Virus record (IMG/VR): IMGVR_UViG_3300020202_000049
Coordinates: 1 to 40,589 of that record
Origin: a virus
Length of the DNA stretch: 40,589 bases
Direction: 5' to 3' (one strand)
Shown here: positions 16,347 to 22,982 of the stretch, piece by piece
Numbering within the stretch: the first letter of the stretch is position 1
How the letters are laid out: each line of letters starts with the position of its first letter
The notes under the pieces: generated by a model
Seen by the model: the letters and a program-made list of their open reading frames with translations, nothing else
Database searches by the model: none
Told to the model about the DNA's origin: nothing
Made by a program: the position numbers and the translations under genes

Positions 16347-16883
16347 TCATTTATGTATATCTTTTTTCCAGTGCGTTGATAGAATCTTTCCAGTATTTAT
16401 ATCTATTAACTTATAATAAATAGTGTCCGCAATTAGATTCCCGTGAGGACTTCTCAAACACGTCCAATAAAGAAAATGTGTCGCCCCAAGCATTTTGCCT
16501 ATTTCAATTTCCTGGTCCTTTTTAACCATTCCAGTCAAATGGAAATATTGCTCTTTGGCTATTTCATTCGTCGAGCTTCTGTCAACTATTTCAAAATTTT
16601 CATATTTACCTAAATATTTATAATATGTCTCTGCGACGCTATTATTAATTTGATTATGCACCATTTCCTTCCATTGTTCTAAATTTACACCTTGACTAGC
16701 AAACTCATATTCCGAAAAAGACGTTGTAACATTCCCGTTAATCAATAATCTAACAGGCCGGCTGGTATTCAAAATTTTTATTATTTCTAATTGCGCTGGG
16801 CTGTAGTAGGTATTCCAAGATTTAGACGTTGAGGCGCATCCGATAAGAATCTGAGAAAGAAACAATAAAAGAGTTAGCCGCAT
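16347..16883 (-). CDS. Lipoprotein, CsgG/LpoB-like, lysogeny-region cargo
   Basis: 178 residues. A signal sequence ends in the lipobox LIGC (Cys16), so the mature protein is a lipoprotein. The mature part contains EIGKMLGATHFLYWTC, the helix-strand pattern (gk.lgA...l.G) of the CsgG/LpoB/TolB-like fold, preceded by FEIVDRSSTN, as in that family's (F.vvdR..l) strand. Expected in the outer membrane facing the periplasm. It is carried in the lysogeny operon, so a superinfection-exclusion or envelope-modifying role is plausible but inferred. Confidence 0.7.
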   Translation of the reverse strand: MRLTLLLFLSQILIGCASTSKSWNTYYSPAQLEIIKILNTSRPVRLLINGNVTTSFSEYEFASQGVNLEQWKEMVHNQINNSVAETYYKYLGKYENFEIVDRSSTNEIAKEQYFHLTGMVKKDQEIEIGKMLGATHFLYWTCLRSPHGNLIADTIYYKLIDINTGKILSTHWKKDIHK

Positions 16884-16943
16884 ATCGATCTATACCTTTA
16901 TGGTTCTAGAAGTAATAAAGTCTGGCTTTGAAACTAATTAAAG

Positions 16944-17051
16944 TCATAGCCATGTGAATGTGGCAATAACCGAGAAGGCGATCACTATCAGCATTGGTTC
17001 CCAAACAACCGTCCAAATATCAATAAATAAACGAAAGAAGTTATTTTGCAT
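16944..17051 (-). CDS. 35-residue membrane peptide in lysogeny operon
   Basis: The frame MQNNFFRLFIDIWTVVWEPM... to FTWL has a single long hydrophobic segment (residues 10-35). It sits between a Cys-rich mini-protein and the lipoprotein gene on the same strand. No strong ribosome site is seen. A membrane anchor or toxin-like peptide is possible. Confidence 0.5.
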   Translation of the reverse strand: MQNNFFRLFIDIWTVVWEPMLIVIAFSVIATFTWL

Positions 17052-17073
17052 ACTACTCTTTTGCTTTTTCCTA

Positions 17074-17208
17074 TTAATTCATCCTTTGGCAAACCACACA
17101 TCTTGAAACTATGTGCCCGTTTTTGCAAACATTGCAATCCCCGATTGCGTGACACCGTGGACAGGTAATTTTCATCTTCCCTGTCCCTAAGCAGATCTCG
17201 CAACTCAT
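17074..17208 (-). CDS. DnaJ-type zinc-finger mini-protein (44 residues)
   Basis: Starts at ATGA overlapping the repressor stop. MSCEICLGTGKMKITCPRCH... has CxxCxGxG and three more CxxC pairs, the pattern of the DnaJ cysteine-rich zinc domain, here free-standing. A different frame over the same bases (16988-17203) is a shadow. Possible role: chaperone or redox cofactor, or protein-binding regulator. Confidence 0.65.
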   Translation of the reverse strand: MSCEICLGTGKMKITCPRCHAIGDCNVCKNGHIVSRCVVCQRMN

Positions 17209-17636
17209 AGCTTGTGGCGAATCAAATTTTTTCCTTCTAGTGCCTGAATTCTCTTTTCCAATTGGTCGAATTTCTCAATAATTCTGCCTTCTAGTCTATA
17301 GATTAACGCCTTAATATCTTCCACTTCACTGTCCTCCATTGTAGTAGCCGTCTTGTCCGAGGATGCCCGACCTTGCTGTAAATTGTATTTTTCCTTTGCT
17401 TTTATTTCGTCCCGTATCGCATTTAGTGTTTTAAATACTTGCCCTAATTTTGGTGGTATATCACCATTTTCTTCATCTAGCCATCTGTAGATTTGTCGCG
17501 GCTTAATATCGAGTTTTTCTGCAATATAAGAAATTGATTCTGTCCTATTAATGTCTTTTTTTAAGATCAATAAATCTATAACGACTTCGATTAACCGTCG
17601 GAGATTATCGCTTCTAGTGTCTATTCTCTTATCCAT
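17205..17636 (-). CDS. HTH repressor, probable lysogeny regulator
   Basis: 143 residues. The helix-turn-helix at about 33-54 (SISYIAEKLDIKPRQIYRWL) is of the Cro/CI or MerR-like type; the second half (about 105-138) is a leucine-zipper coiled coil for dimerisation. No peptidase domain for RecA-stimulated cleavage is visible, so induction may differ from lambda. The divergent position next to a strong rightward promoter flanked by inverted repeats makes it the best candidate for the switch repressor. No obvious Shine-Dalgarno site precedes the ATG, so its mRNA may be leaderless. Confidence 0.7.
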   Translation of the reverse strand: MDKRIDTRSDNLRRLIEVVIDLLILKKDINRTESISYIAEKLDIKPRQIYRWLDEENGDIPPKLGQVFKTLNAIRDEIKAKEKYNLQQGRASSDKTATTMEDSEVEDIKALIYRLEGRIIEKFDQLEKRIQALEGKNLIRHKL

Positions 17637-17642
17637 TTAAAA

Positions 17643-17660
17643 AAGTCATAAAAAAGACTT
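17643..17660. promoter_or_regulatory. Operator-like inverted repeat OL/OR1
   Basis: AAGTC-N8-GACTT overlaps the -35 of the rightward promoter. Its half site (AAGTY) resembles that of the repeat at 17702-17719. A bound dimer would block that promoter. Confidence 0.55.
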
Positions 17661-17687
17661 GACTTATTTTTGTCCTATTGCTATACT
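17659..17687 (+). promoter_or_regulatory. Sigma70 promoter PR (rightward)
   Basis: -35 TTGACT (17659-17664), 17-base spacer, -10 TATACT (17682-17687). It would drive the leader and the rightward early region, divergent from the repressor gene. Confidence 0.85.
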
Positions 17688-17701
17688 TTATATGTAGCAT
17701 C

Positions 17702-17719
17702 AAAGTTTCACAAAACTTT
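17702..17719. promoter_or_regulatory. Operator-like inverted repeat downstream of PR
   Basis: AAAGTTT-CACA-AAACTTT, 7-bp arms, lies just past the expected start point. It is a candidate repressor site; as RNA it would form a 5' hairpin. Confidence 0.55.
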
Positions 17720-17742
17720 AACCCTTGGAGGCCAGCCACAAA

Positions 17743-17826
17743 GTGAATCATTCTTTAGAAAAAATCTCATCCACAACCTTTTTCTTTTTAGTTTCTAGTT
17801 CTTTTAAAACTCTGACCCCCTCATGA
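17743..17826 (+). CDS. Possible 27-codon leader peptide
   Basis: A GTG with GGAGG at 17727-17731 opens a frame (VNHSLEKISSTTFFFLVSS...) that ends in ATGA with the start at 17823. The ribosome site is strong and correctly spaced after PR. The Phe-rich run is also the antisense of a Lys-rich stretch of the opposite-strand frame, so chance is not excluded. Confidence 0.35.
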   Translation: MNHSLEKISSTTFFFLVSSSFKTLTPS

Positions 17827-18005
17827 AGATCAGCAAACGCATGGAAGAGATCAGTCATCGCCTTAGTAAGGAATGTGACATCCTTGATAAGTCCACGGTT
17901 GTCACGCCGAGTCAATTTAAGCTTCTTGTAGAGGCTGTACAAATGCTTACGATCGCTCTTAAGAACACTCGCAGTGGGATTTCTAAATCCACGAACTTTA
18001 TTCAA
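17748..18005 (-). CDS. Alternative antisense ORF (85 residues)
   Basis: A Lys-rich helical product (LKLTRRDNRGLIKDVTFL; KELETKKKKVVDEIFSKE) that starts at TTG with no clear ribosome site. It is fully antisense to the leader ORFs below PR. Codon first-position purine content is similar on both strands by hand count (about two thirds), so I cannot decide which is coded. Confidence 0.35.
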   Translation of the reverse strand: MNKVRGFRNPTASVLKSDRKHLYSLYKKLKLTRRDNRGLIKDVTFLTKAMTDLFHAFADLHEGVRVLKELETKKKKVVDEIFSKE

Positions 18006-18035
18006 TATACACCAAAATTTCTTGAAAGAAGATGA
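17823..18035 (+). CDS. Leader ORF below PR (70 residues)
   Basis: An ATG overlaps the stop of the putative leader peptide (ATGA). The product MKISKRMEEISHRLSKECDI... is helical at the N terminus, basic at the C terminus. Placed as a Cro-like or antirepressor gene would be, directly after the rightward promoter and before a terminator. It competes with the opposite-strand frame. Confidence 0.4.
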   Translation: MKISKRMEEISHRLSKECDILDKSTVVTPSQFKLLVEAVQMLTIALKNTRSGISKSTNFIQYTPKFLERR

Positions 18036-18075
18036 GCTATTGCAAATTAAATAAGGCCGAATAAATATATGAAAA

Positions 18076-18132
18076 AACCCTTGGAACTGTCATTTTTCAT
18101 TTTAATGGACGGATCGTTTCCTTCCAAGGGTT
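18076..18132 (+). other. Leader hairpin with alternative pairing
   Basis: AACCCTTGGAA (18076-18086) pairs with TTCCAAGGGTT (18122-18132), 11 bp. The same 5' arm, AACCCTTGGA, occurs at 17720-17729 over the leader-peptide ribosome site and could pair with the same 3' arm. A GATCG/CGATC pairing also overlaps the 3' arm. This suggests a switchable leader. Confidence 0.5.
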
Positions 18133-18146
18133 CCGATCTGAAAAAT

Positions 18147-18188
18147 AAGCCGAGTGCCCTCCCGGGGTATTCGGCTTTCCATTTTTTT
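18147..18188 (+). terminator. Intrinsic terminator in PR leader
   Basis: A 13-bp stem (AAGCCGAGTGCCC / GGGTATTCGGCTT, with G-T pairs), 5-base loop and then TCCATTTTTTT. It lies between PR and the early genes, so read-through needs antitermination or a second promoter downstream. Confidence 0.8.
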
Positions 18189-18256
18189 AAGGAACATTTG
18201 AGGAATCAATGAAGCTAGGGTTACAGATAATACTAAATATACAAGGATGAAACAAT

Positions 18257-18454
18257 ATGAATAAGGAAAACAAAGACTTTTACACAATCCCGGTATTGGC
18301 GGAAATGTATAGCATTTCAAGGAATACGCTATACAAATACGTTAGATCAGGGAAAGTAAAAAGCGAGATAATCGGTGACAACATAAGGATAAGAAAGGAA
18401 GATTGGGACAAATTCAGAGCGGAATCAAGAGAGGCATATTTCAGGAGGCATTAA
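18257..18454 (+). CDS. Excisionase / MerR-like HTH protein
   Basis: 65 residues. FYTIPVLAEMYSISRNTLYKYVRSGKV, then IRIRKEDWDKF is the standard helix-turn-helix-17/excisionase pattern (x..eva..l.vs..tvy.yirsGkl.a...g...ri..edl..f). It is likely the phage Xis or an early regulator, and the first gene after the terminator. AGGAT lies before the ATG. Confidence 0.75.
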   Translation: MNKENKDFYTIPVLAEMYSISRNTLYKYVRSGKVKSEIIGDNIRIRKEDWDKFRAESREAYFRRH

Positions 18455-18456
18455 TC

Positions 18457-18591
18457 ATGACCTTAATGGACGCATTGGCAACAAACGAGCGTTACGTGGA
18501 GTGGTTAGATAGGAACCCAGGCGGATCATGGGATGAGTTTGTTGAGGATATGGAAGTTTACGCAGACAAAATCTCGGATATGGACCGATGA
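18457..18591 (+). CDS. 44-residue acidic protein
   Basis: The ATG at 18457 has AGGAGG 8 bases upstream; a longer frame from 18403 lacks this. MTLMDALATNERYVEWLDRN...EFVEDMEVYAD is acidic and helical. Unrecognised; it overlaps the next start (ATGA). Confidence 0.6.
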   Translation: MTLMDALATNERYVEWLDRNPGGSWDEFVEDMEVYADKISDMDR

Positions 18592-18668
18592 AGTTGATTT
18601 TTCAAGCAATAGCCGGAGCCGCTTTGTTTTACATCACCGTATGGAGCTACTACGTATTGTTACCTTAA
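18588..18668 (+). CDS. 26-residue membrane peptide
   Basis: MKLIFQAIAGAALFYITVWS... is a single hydrophobic helix; its ATG overlaps the previous TGA. It is one of several tiny membrane genes in this phage. Confidence 0.5.
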   Translation: MKLIFQAIAGAALFYITVWSYYVLLP

Positions 18669-18682
18669 TAGGGGGTTAAACG

Positions 18683-18847
18683 ATGACGACGCTAGAAATG
18701 CTGAAACGAATTGACATCATCCTCGGAAAACAAAAAGAGTATTTAGCACAGAGAATTAAGGAAATCGACAAGGAAATCGAAAATCGCACTAAGAGCATTA
18801 AAGAGTTTGAGCAGGAATTGCAACGGGTCCATTCGGGATTACTATGA
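18683..18847 (+). CDS. 54-residue coiled-coil protein
   Basis: The frame MTTLEMLKRIDIILGKQKEY... is almost all charged helix with heptad-like Leu/Ile, ending at an ATGA overlap with the membrane protein at 18844. It is antisense to an open but unsupported minus frame. Likely a small structural or regulatory partner. Confidence 0.6.
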   Translation: MTTLEMLKRIDIILGKQKEYLAQRIKEIDKEIENRTKSIKEFEQELQRVHSGLL

Positions 18848-19113
18848 ACGAATTGCTCATTATTTTGCTGATGGTCGGTTATGGAATGGTGCAATACTCA
18901 ATTGCTATGTTTGCGCTTAAGGCATATAGGAAATACCGTGAAAAGCGCCGGGAAGCCATTATTAAGCGTGAGACAAGAAAGATGATTGCTCAGATTAAGC
19001 TAATTAATGCCATCGCTGAAAAAGTAGCTCAATCAAGACTTACTGGCAGCGCAAGAACAGGATATATCGCAAACCTGCTGCAAGACGAGCAGTTAGACGT
19101 TGAATTGAACTGA
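18844..19113 (+). CDS. Membrane protein with basic cytoplasmic helix (89 residues)
   Basis: Residues 1-25 (NELLIILLMVGYGMVQYSIAMF) form a membrane segment; the remainder is a basic helical tail. It overlaps both neighbours (ATGA and TGATG), typical of a coupled early operon. No known family. Confidence 0.6.
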   Translation: MNELLIILLMVGYGMVQYSIAMFALKAYRKYREKRREAIIKRETRKMIAQIKLINAIAEKVAQSRLTGSARTGYIANLLQDEQLDVELN

Positions 19114-19277
19114 TGGAAGCCATTATTCAAAGTGGACCATGGATGCTAATAATCGCCTGTATTGTAATCTCAATCGCTTCGTTTATTGGATTGATTTGGT
19201 GGGCCAAAGGCATGATTGATGCTGAATGCAAGTTATCCGCGGAGTGTGTTGCAAGAAATTTTAAAGAAATCGAATGA
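19113..19277 (+). CDS. 54-residue membrane protein
   Basis: MEAIIQSGPWMLIIACIVIS..FIGLIWWAKG is one long membrane helix followed by a Cys-containing tail (DAECKLSAEC). Stop-start overlaps occur at both ends. Confidence 0.55.
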   Translation: MEAIIQSGPWMLIIACIVISIASFIGLIWWAKGMIDAECKLSAECVARNFKEIE

Positions 19278-19360
19278 AATGCGAGCTATGCAGTGTGGAA
19301 CTTAATTCATCGGAATATCAACTTTGCCACACTTGCCAAGCCGCAGTCGGAGGACACTAA
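19274..19360 (+). CDS. 28-residue zinc-ribbon peptide
   Basis: MKCELCSVELNSSEYQLCHT... has two CxxC pairs 12 residues apart, a minimal zinc ribbon. The ATG overlaps the previous TGA and the gene ends 1 base before the next start. Confidence 0.55.
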   Translation: MKCELCSVELNSSEYQLCHTCQAAVGGH

Positions 19361-19361
19361 A

Positions 19362-19571
19362 ATGGAACACGAAATAATAGAAGCATTAGAACAAGTAAAA
19401 CTAAGAACAATAATCTTAGAAGCAGAATGCGAAAAACTCCAAGATCAAAGCTACAAGGTGCAGATGCTTTCAGAGAAAATAATCAAGGAATTAGACTTGA
19501 TTATTGCAAGGCAAAAGAAGGAAATCGATGACCGTTTGGTCGAAACTTATAAACACGCGGTAGGAGAATAA
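19362..19571 (+). CDS. 69-residue coiled-coil protein
   Basis: The ATG at 19362 has GGAGG 9 bases upstream; an upstream start at 19293 is unsupported. MEHEIIEALEQVKLRTIILE... is a continuous charged coiled coil. It sits directly before the SSB gene, so a recombination accessory role is possible. Confidence 0.6.
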   Translation: MEHEIIEALEQVKLRTIILEAECEKLQDQSYKVQMLSEKIIKELDLIIARQKKEIDDRLVETYKHAVGE

Positions 19572-19573
19572 TC

Positions 19574-20182
19574 ATGGTATTCGTATTAAACGGGAAAAGG
19601 AAGGTGGAAACAATGGAGCCAATTATAGCAACCGAGGGTTCAAAGGTATATCAATTAGCGCCGGCCGGCACATTTCAAGCGGTTTGTTTTGGAGCATGGG
19701 ATATTTACTGGCATAAAAACAACTTTGGAACGGTACAGCGTAAAGTCGTTGTTGGGTGGGAGATATCCGAAACGATGTCAGAGGGTGAACAAGCCGGGAA
19801 GCGGTTTTGCGTTTATAAGCAATACACTCTTTCCTTAAATGAAAAGGCAAATCTTCGAAAGGATCTTGAATCGTGGAGAGGGAAGGCATTTACGCCGGAT
19901 GAGCTGAGAGGCTTCGATATTACAAAGCTTGTCGGTGCAAACTGCATGCTTTCAATCATTCACACAGAAAAGGGACCCAAAACCTATGTCAACGTGACTT
20001 CGGTTGCCCGCTTAATGAAGGGATTAACTCCGATGAAGCAAGAAAACGTTGGAATTACCCCAAAATTGGTTGAAGTCTTGCGCGAAAAAGCGGCCTCTAA
20101 CTCTGCAAACAAGCCTGAAGACATTCATGACGAAGAGGAAGCCCCGGCAGCCGATGGAGAGGATAGCGATATTCCTTTTTGA
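19574..20182 (+). CDS. Single-stranded DNA-binding-type protein
   Basis: 202 residues. APAGTFQAVCFGAWDIYW..., then VQRKVVVGWEISE, KQYTLSLNEKANLRKDLESW and FDITKLVGANCMLSI form the beta-barrel signature of a phage SSB/OB-fold family. The C terminus (EDIHDEEEAPAADGEDSDIPF region) is an acidic tail ending in DIPF, as in SSB proteins that recruit partners. With the nuclease immediately downstream it forms a recombination/replication module. Confidence 0.78.
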   Translation: MVFVLNGKRKVETMEPIIATEGSKVYQLAPAGTFQAVCFGAWDIYWHKNNFGTVQRKVVVGWEISETMSEGEQAGKRFCVYKQYTLSLNEKANLRKDLESWRGKAFTPDELRGFDITKLVGANCMLSIIHTEKGPKTYVNVTSVARLMKGLTPMKQENVGITPKLVEVLREKAASNSANKPEDIHDEEEAPAADGEDSDIPF

Positions 20183-20191
20183 GGATATAAC

Positions 20192-20965
20192 GTGAAGATC
20201 GTCAATAAATCAAATATTCCAGATTCCTTATTTCGTTATCTTGCAATGGATTATTATGACTACGAAATTAAAGGGGATTCTTTTAGCGCCACCGAATTAT
20301 TAAATCCTATTCAAATGGTTGTCTTGAAAAGACGTCATTGGGATGAAATTGAAGTGGATGCGATTGATAAAGTTTGGAGTGTATTTGGCGATGGCGTTCA
20401 CGGTAGATTGGAAAAGGAACCCGGGATCGAAAAGATTGAACGCTTAAAGGTAACCGTAGAAGGTCGGGAAGTCAGTGGCAAATGGGACAGAATCTTCGAA
20501 AACGAGATTACTGACTACAAGGTTACTTCAGTGTTTACATATATGTACGGAAGTAGAAATAAAGAATTTATGTTGCAGCTTTCTATCTATAGATGGCTTT
20601 ATTTCAAGGTAAAGGGAGTGTTGCTAAACGAAGTAGGAAAAATCGTTGAAATCTTTAGAGATTGGGCTGAACGGGATAAAAAGAAAAAGAATTACCCGCA
20701 AAGGGCGGCAGAGGAAGTTAAATTCAATCTTTTATCGCCAGAACAAACAGAGCAATTTGTTACCAATAAAGTTAGGGCTATTATCGAAGCAGAAAAGTTA
20801 TCTGACGATAAACTTCCCCGATGCTCAGACGAAGATCGCTGGTACAAACCATCTACTAGAACTTATGGTCGCTGTGCGAAATACTGCGATGTTTCAAAGT
20901 TTTGCCATCAATTTAAAAAAGAAAAAGAAATGGAATCTATTGAATGGGGAGTGGAATTAGGATGA
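20192..20965 (+). CDS. RecB/Cas4-like PD-(D/E)XK nuclease with Fe-S cysteines
   Basis: 257 residues from a GTG with GAGGAT 7 bases before. GVHGRLEKE, D99 in GKWDRIFE, D108-Y-K110 in ITDYKV and a following MLQLSIYRWL helix (Q129) form the RecB-like active site. C211, C228, C232 and C238 form the terminal Fe-S cluster set seen in Cas4/AddB-like nucleases. It follows SSB, so it probably processes DNA ends in phage recombination. Confidence 0.8.
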   Translation: MKIVNKSNIPDSLFRYLAMDYYDYEIKGDSFSATELLNPIQMVVLKRRHWDEIEVDAIDKVWSVFGDGVHGRLEKEPGIEKIERLKVTVEGREVSGKWDRIFENEITDYKVTSVFTYMYGSRNKEFMLQLSIYRWLYFKVKGVLLNEVGKIVEIFRDWAERDKKKKNYPQRAAEEVKFNLLSPEQTEQFVTNKVRAIIEAEKLSDDKLPRCSDEDRWYKPSTRTYGRCAKYCDVSKFCHQFKKEKEMESIEWGVELG

Positions 20966-21306
20966 ACGAGTTTTTTGATACTAACAGAGATCTAACATCG
21001 ATTGAGGCTGTGCTTCAACAGCTTGTCCCGATGCTTGGAGATGCTAGAGAAGCATTTATGAATTCAGAGGCGGAATACGACAGGGCATATTCATACAAAT
21101 TACTAATGACGAAGGCTCAAAACCCTAAATATACTCAAGCGCAGCTCGAAGCCGAAGCCATTGTTGGCACGCACGATAAGAAGCTTGATTGCATTAAAAA
21201 GGAAAGCGCCTACAGGAGAATTGATGACAAGATCAGACTATTAAGGGACAGAATCGAAGTATTAAAAGAGAAATCTTACAACTTAAGGACAGAAGCGAAG
21301 ATCTAA
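20962..21306 (+). CDS. Helical recombination-module accessory protein
   Basis: 114 residues from the ATG at 20962, which overlaps the nuclease stop; an upstream in-frame ATG at 20944 would lie in the nuclease gene. The product is acidic and helical (LTSIEAVLQQLVPMLGDARE; LLRDRIEVLKEKSYNL). No recognised family. It overlaps the winged-helix gene. Confidence 0.55.
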   Translation: MNEFFDTNRDLTSIEAVLQQLVPMLGDAREAFMNSEAEYDRAYSYKLLMTKAQNPKYTQAQLEAEAIVGTHDKKLDCIKKESAYRRIDDKIRLLRDRIEVLKEKSYNLRTEAKI

Positions 21307-21572
21307 TGACTGATTTGGAACGGGTCCGGCAATATATCGAATCAAAAGGCCAAGTTAAAACTTGGGACTTTGAAGATTTTGTCCGTGAGCTTCCGCTTGA
21401 ATATAAAATGACCGCGGAAAGTGCAGCCAGACATGCCAGAACGCTTGCAAGTAAAAAATTGATTAAGCATCCAATAAAGATGGGCATTATTGACCGGCAT
21501 ACTTGGGAGTGGGTCGGTGAAAGAGAGAGTGCTTACACATTTGATCATACTGGACAGGGGGTCTTATGTTGA
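21306..21572 (+). CDS. Winged-helix DNA-binding protein
   Basis: 88 residues. MTDLERVRQYIESKGQVKTW, then ESAARHARTLASKKLIKHP is a winged-helix pattern with a recognition helix. Possible transcriptional or replication regulator. TAATG overlap with the previous gene. Confidence 0.55.
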   Translation: MTDLERVRQYIESKGQVKTWDFEDFVRELPLEYKMTAESAARHARTLASKKLIKHPIKMGIIDRHTWEWVGERESAYTFDHTGQGVLC

Positions 21573-21736
21573 AAAGAAAAATGTTTAGAGATTGCCGCCA
21601 GTTTAAAGCAATTGAAACAGAAAGACAGTTTCCTCCATGCGACGCAATGAAAGACGGATTTATTTGTAGCCGAAAAAAAGGTCATAAAGGCAAGCATCAT
21701 GCCCATTCATTTGAGTATTGTTGCAAGGTTTATTAA
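21566..21736 (+). CDS. Cys/His mini-protein with GHKGKHH motif
   Basis: 56 residues; the start overlaps the previous gene by 7 bases. C..C spacing and CSRKKGHKGKHHAH form the Gly-His-x-Gly-x-His zinc motif of many phage proteins of unknown role. Confidence 0.6.
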   Translation: MLKRKMFRDCRQFKAIETERQFPPCDAMKDGFICSRKKGHKGKHHAHSFEYCCKVY

Positions 21737-21738
21737 TC

Positions 21739-21951
21739 ATGCTTATCAAATACCAAGTCATCCCAGGATTCGATAACTACGGAATTACACATGAAGGCAC
21801 AATTTATCGCCTGGATAAGATGAGAGAGCTAAAAGGCAGAGTGATTGCATTGTCACAGAATGGTAAGCCAACTTGGTTTTGGAGAGCGAAGCTAGTCAAA
21901 AATTTTTTGTCCGGCAATGTCACAAAAATGAGACATAAATTAGACAAATAG
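21739..21951 (+). CDS. NUMOD4-like protein without an HNH domain
   Basis: 70 residues. IPGFDNYGITHEGTIYRL matches the NUMOD4 pattern (I.GF..Y.IS..G.I.s) found before HNH homing endonucleases, but no HNH (HxxR...N...H) follows. It may be a free DNA-binding module or a truncated endonuclease. Confidence 0.6.
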   Translation: MLIKYQVIPGFDNYGITHEGTIYRLDKMRELKGRVIALSQNGKPTWFWRAKLVKNFLSGNVTKMRHKLDK

Positions 21952-21954
21952 TAC

Positions 21955-22167
21955 ATGACAATTGAGCAAATAAAGAAAATAGCTCTTGAATACGCAACCA
22001 AGGGTCCATCAGTTCTTGCTCAAGATCTTGGAGTATCAAGACAGGCCGTGAACGAAGTGGCTAATAGGTTAAGAAAGAACGGGGTTAATATTCCGGTTCT
22101 CAGAAAGTATGTTTCATATAAGAAGATAGTTGCGGAGTTAAAACAAGAACGGCCAGATTTGTTTTAG
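21955..22167 (+). CDS. HTH protein
   Basis: 70 residues. GPSVLAQDLGVSRQAVNEVA is a clear helix-turn-helix with Ser-Arg-Gln recognition helix. Probable regulator of the replication gene just downstream. Confidence 0.6.
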   Translation: MTIEQIKKIALEYATKGPSVLAQDLGVSRQAVNEVANRLRKNGVNIPVLRKYVSYKKIVAELKQERPDLF

Positions 22168-22178
22168 AGGAGAAAATT

Positions 22179-22982
22179 TTGTCTTGGATCGAATTTCATG
22201 CAACACGGATAATCAGGCTTAAGAAGTTTCACGATTTACGCAAAGAGATGGGATGGTCAACAGCAGAGTGTTTGGGGAATCTTGGGTTATTCTGGGGTCA
22301 AACGTTGGAAGTTTGTGAGCAGGGCGAGGTTACTGGCTGGACAGGCGAGTACCTCGCAAGCCTCATGGGTTTCGGGACGCAGGTTTCAGAAAAAATGCTT
22401 AAGGCTCTGGGTACTCACGGATGGTTCGATTACAGAGGTGATCGGGTCTTTGTCCATGACTGGATAGACTATGCCGGTAGCTTTTTGCGTGGAAAGTACG
22501 CAGGAGACAATAGAGAAAGACTGGTTGAAATATGGGCTCTCCATGGGCGTACCTATGGGAAACCAATTGGTAACCAATTGGAAACCAATAGTACCTTACC
22601 TAACCATACCTTACCTAACCTAACCAAACCTAATAAACCTCTCTTCGTTCCAACCGCAAGCGGTCTGGAACTGGCAGAGCTGTTAAAAGTCTTGATTCTT
22701 GTCAATAACCCTACTGCTAACATCCCCAAGGATCTCAACAAGTGGGCGTTAGAGGCCGACAAGATGATGCGCCTTGAAAAGCGGCCGCTAGAAGAGGCAC
22801 GCCGGGTAATGGAGTGGTGCCAGCAGGATAGTTTCTGGAAGATTAACATACTGTCGATGGGTAAGTTTCGTGAGAAATATGACCAGTTAAAACTCAAGAT
22901 GGAGGCAAAGAATGCAAAAACTCAAGGTAATACCGCCGGACTTAAAACAGCCGCAACCGTCTGGGACAATCAATACGACTGA
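22179..22982 (+). CDS. Replication initiator (DnaD/lambda-O type)
   Basis: 267 residues from a TTG with GAGGAG 8 bases before. The N-terminal half (WSTAECLGNLGLFWGQTLE; MLKALGTHGWFDYRGDRVFVH) is a winged-helix replisome-organiser domain. The C-terminal half (MEWCQQDSFWKINILSMGKF) is the DnaD-like conserved block. Between them the DNA encodes a repetitive linker that is itself an iteron cluster (22562-22630), as in lambda O. It overlaps the DnaC-like gene by 71 bases. Confidence 0.75.
   Translation: MSWIEFHATRIIRLKKFHDLRKEMGWSTAECLGNLGLFWGQTLEVCEQGEVTGWTGEYLASLMGFGTQVSEKMLKALGTHGWFDYRGDRVFVHDWIDYAGSFLRGKYAGDNRERLVEIWALHGRTYGKPIGNQLETNSTLPNHTLPNLTKPNKPLFVPTASGLELAELLKVLILVNNPTANIPKDLNKWALEADKMMRLEKRPLEEARRVMEWCQQDSFWKINILSMGKFREKYDQLKLKMEAKNAKTQGNTAGLKTAATVWDNQYD
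22562..22630. repeat. ori: Iteron cluster, probable replication origin
   Basis: ACCAATTGG at 22562-22570 and 22573-22581 and a partial third at 22584, spaced 11 bases (one helical turn). Then TACCTTACCTAACC twice (22592-22605, 22607-22620) and TAACC, AAACC. The repeats lie inside the initiator gene, the classical lambda-type origin arrangement. Confidence 0.7.

Noticed and set aside
16988-17203. Minus-strand 71-codon frame (MRDLLRDRED...)
   Set aside because: It overlaps the DnaJ-type zinc peptide (17074-17208) and the 35-residue membrane peptide in another frame. The latter two have stop-start coupling or zinc motifs; this frame has no ribosome site.
18676-18894. Minus-strand 72-codon frame
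   Set aside because: Antisense to the coupled 54-residue coiled-coil gene at 18683-18847, which starts after a GGGGG-type site and ends in an ATGA overlap.
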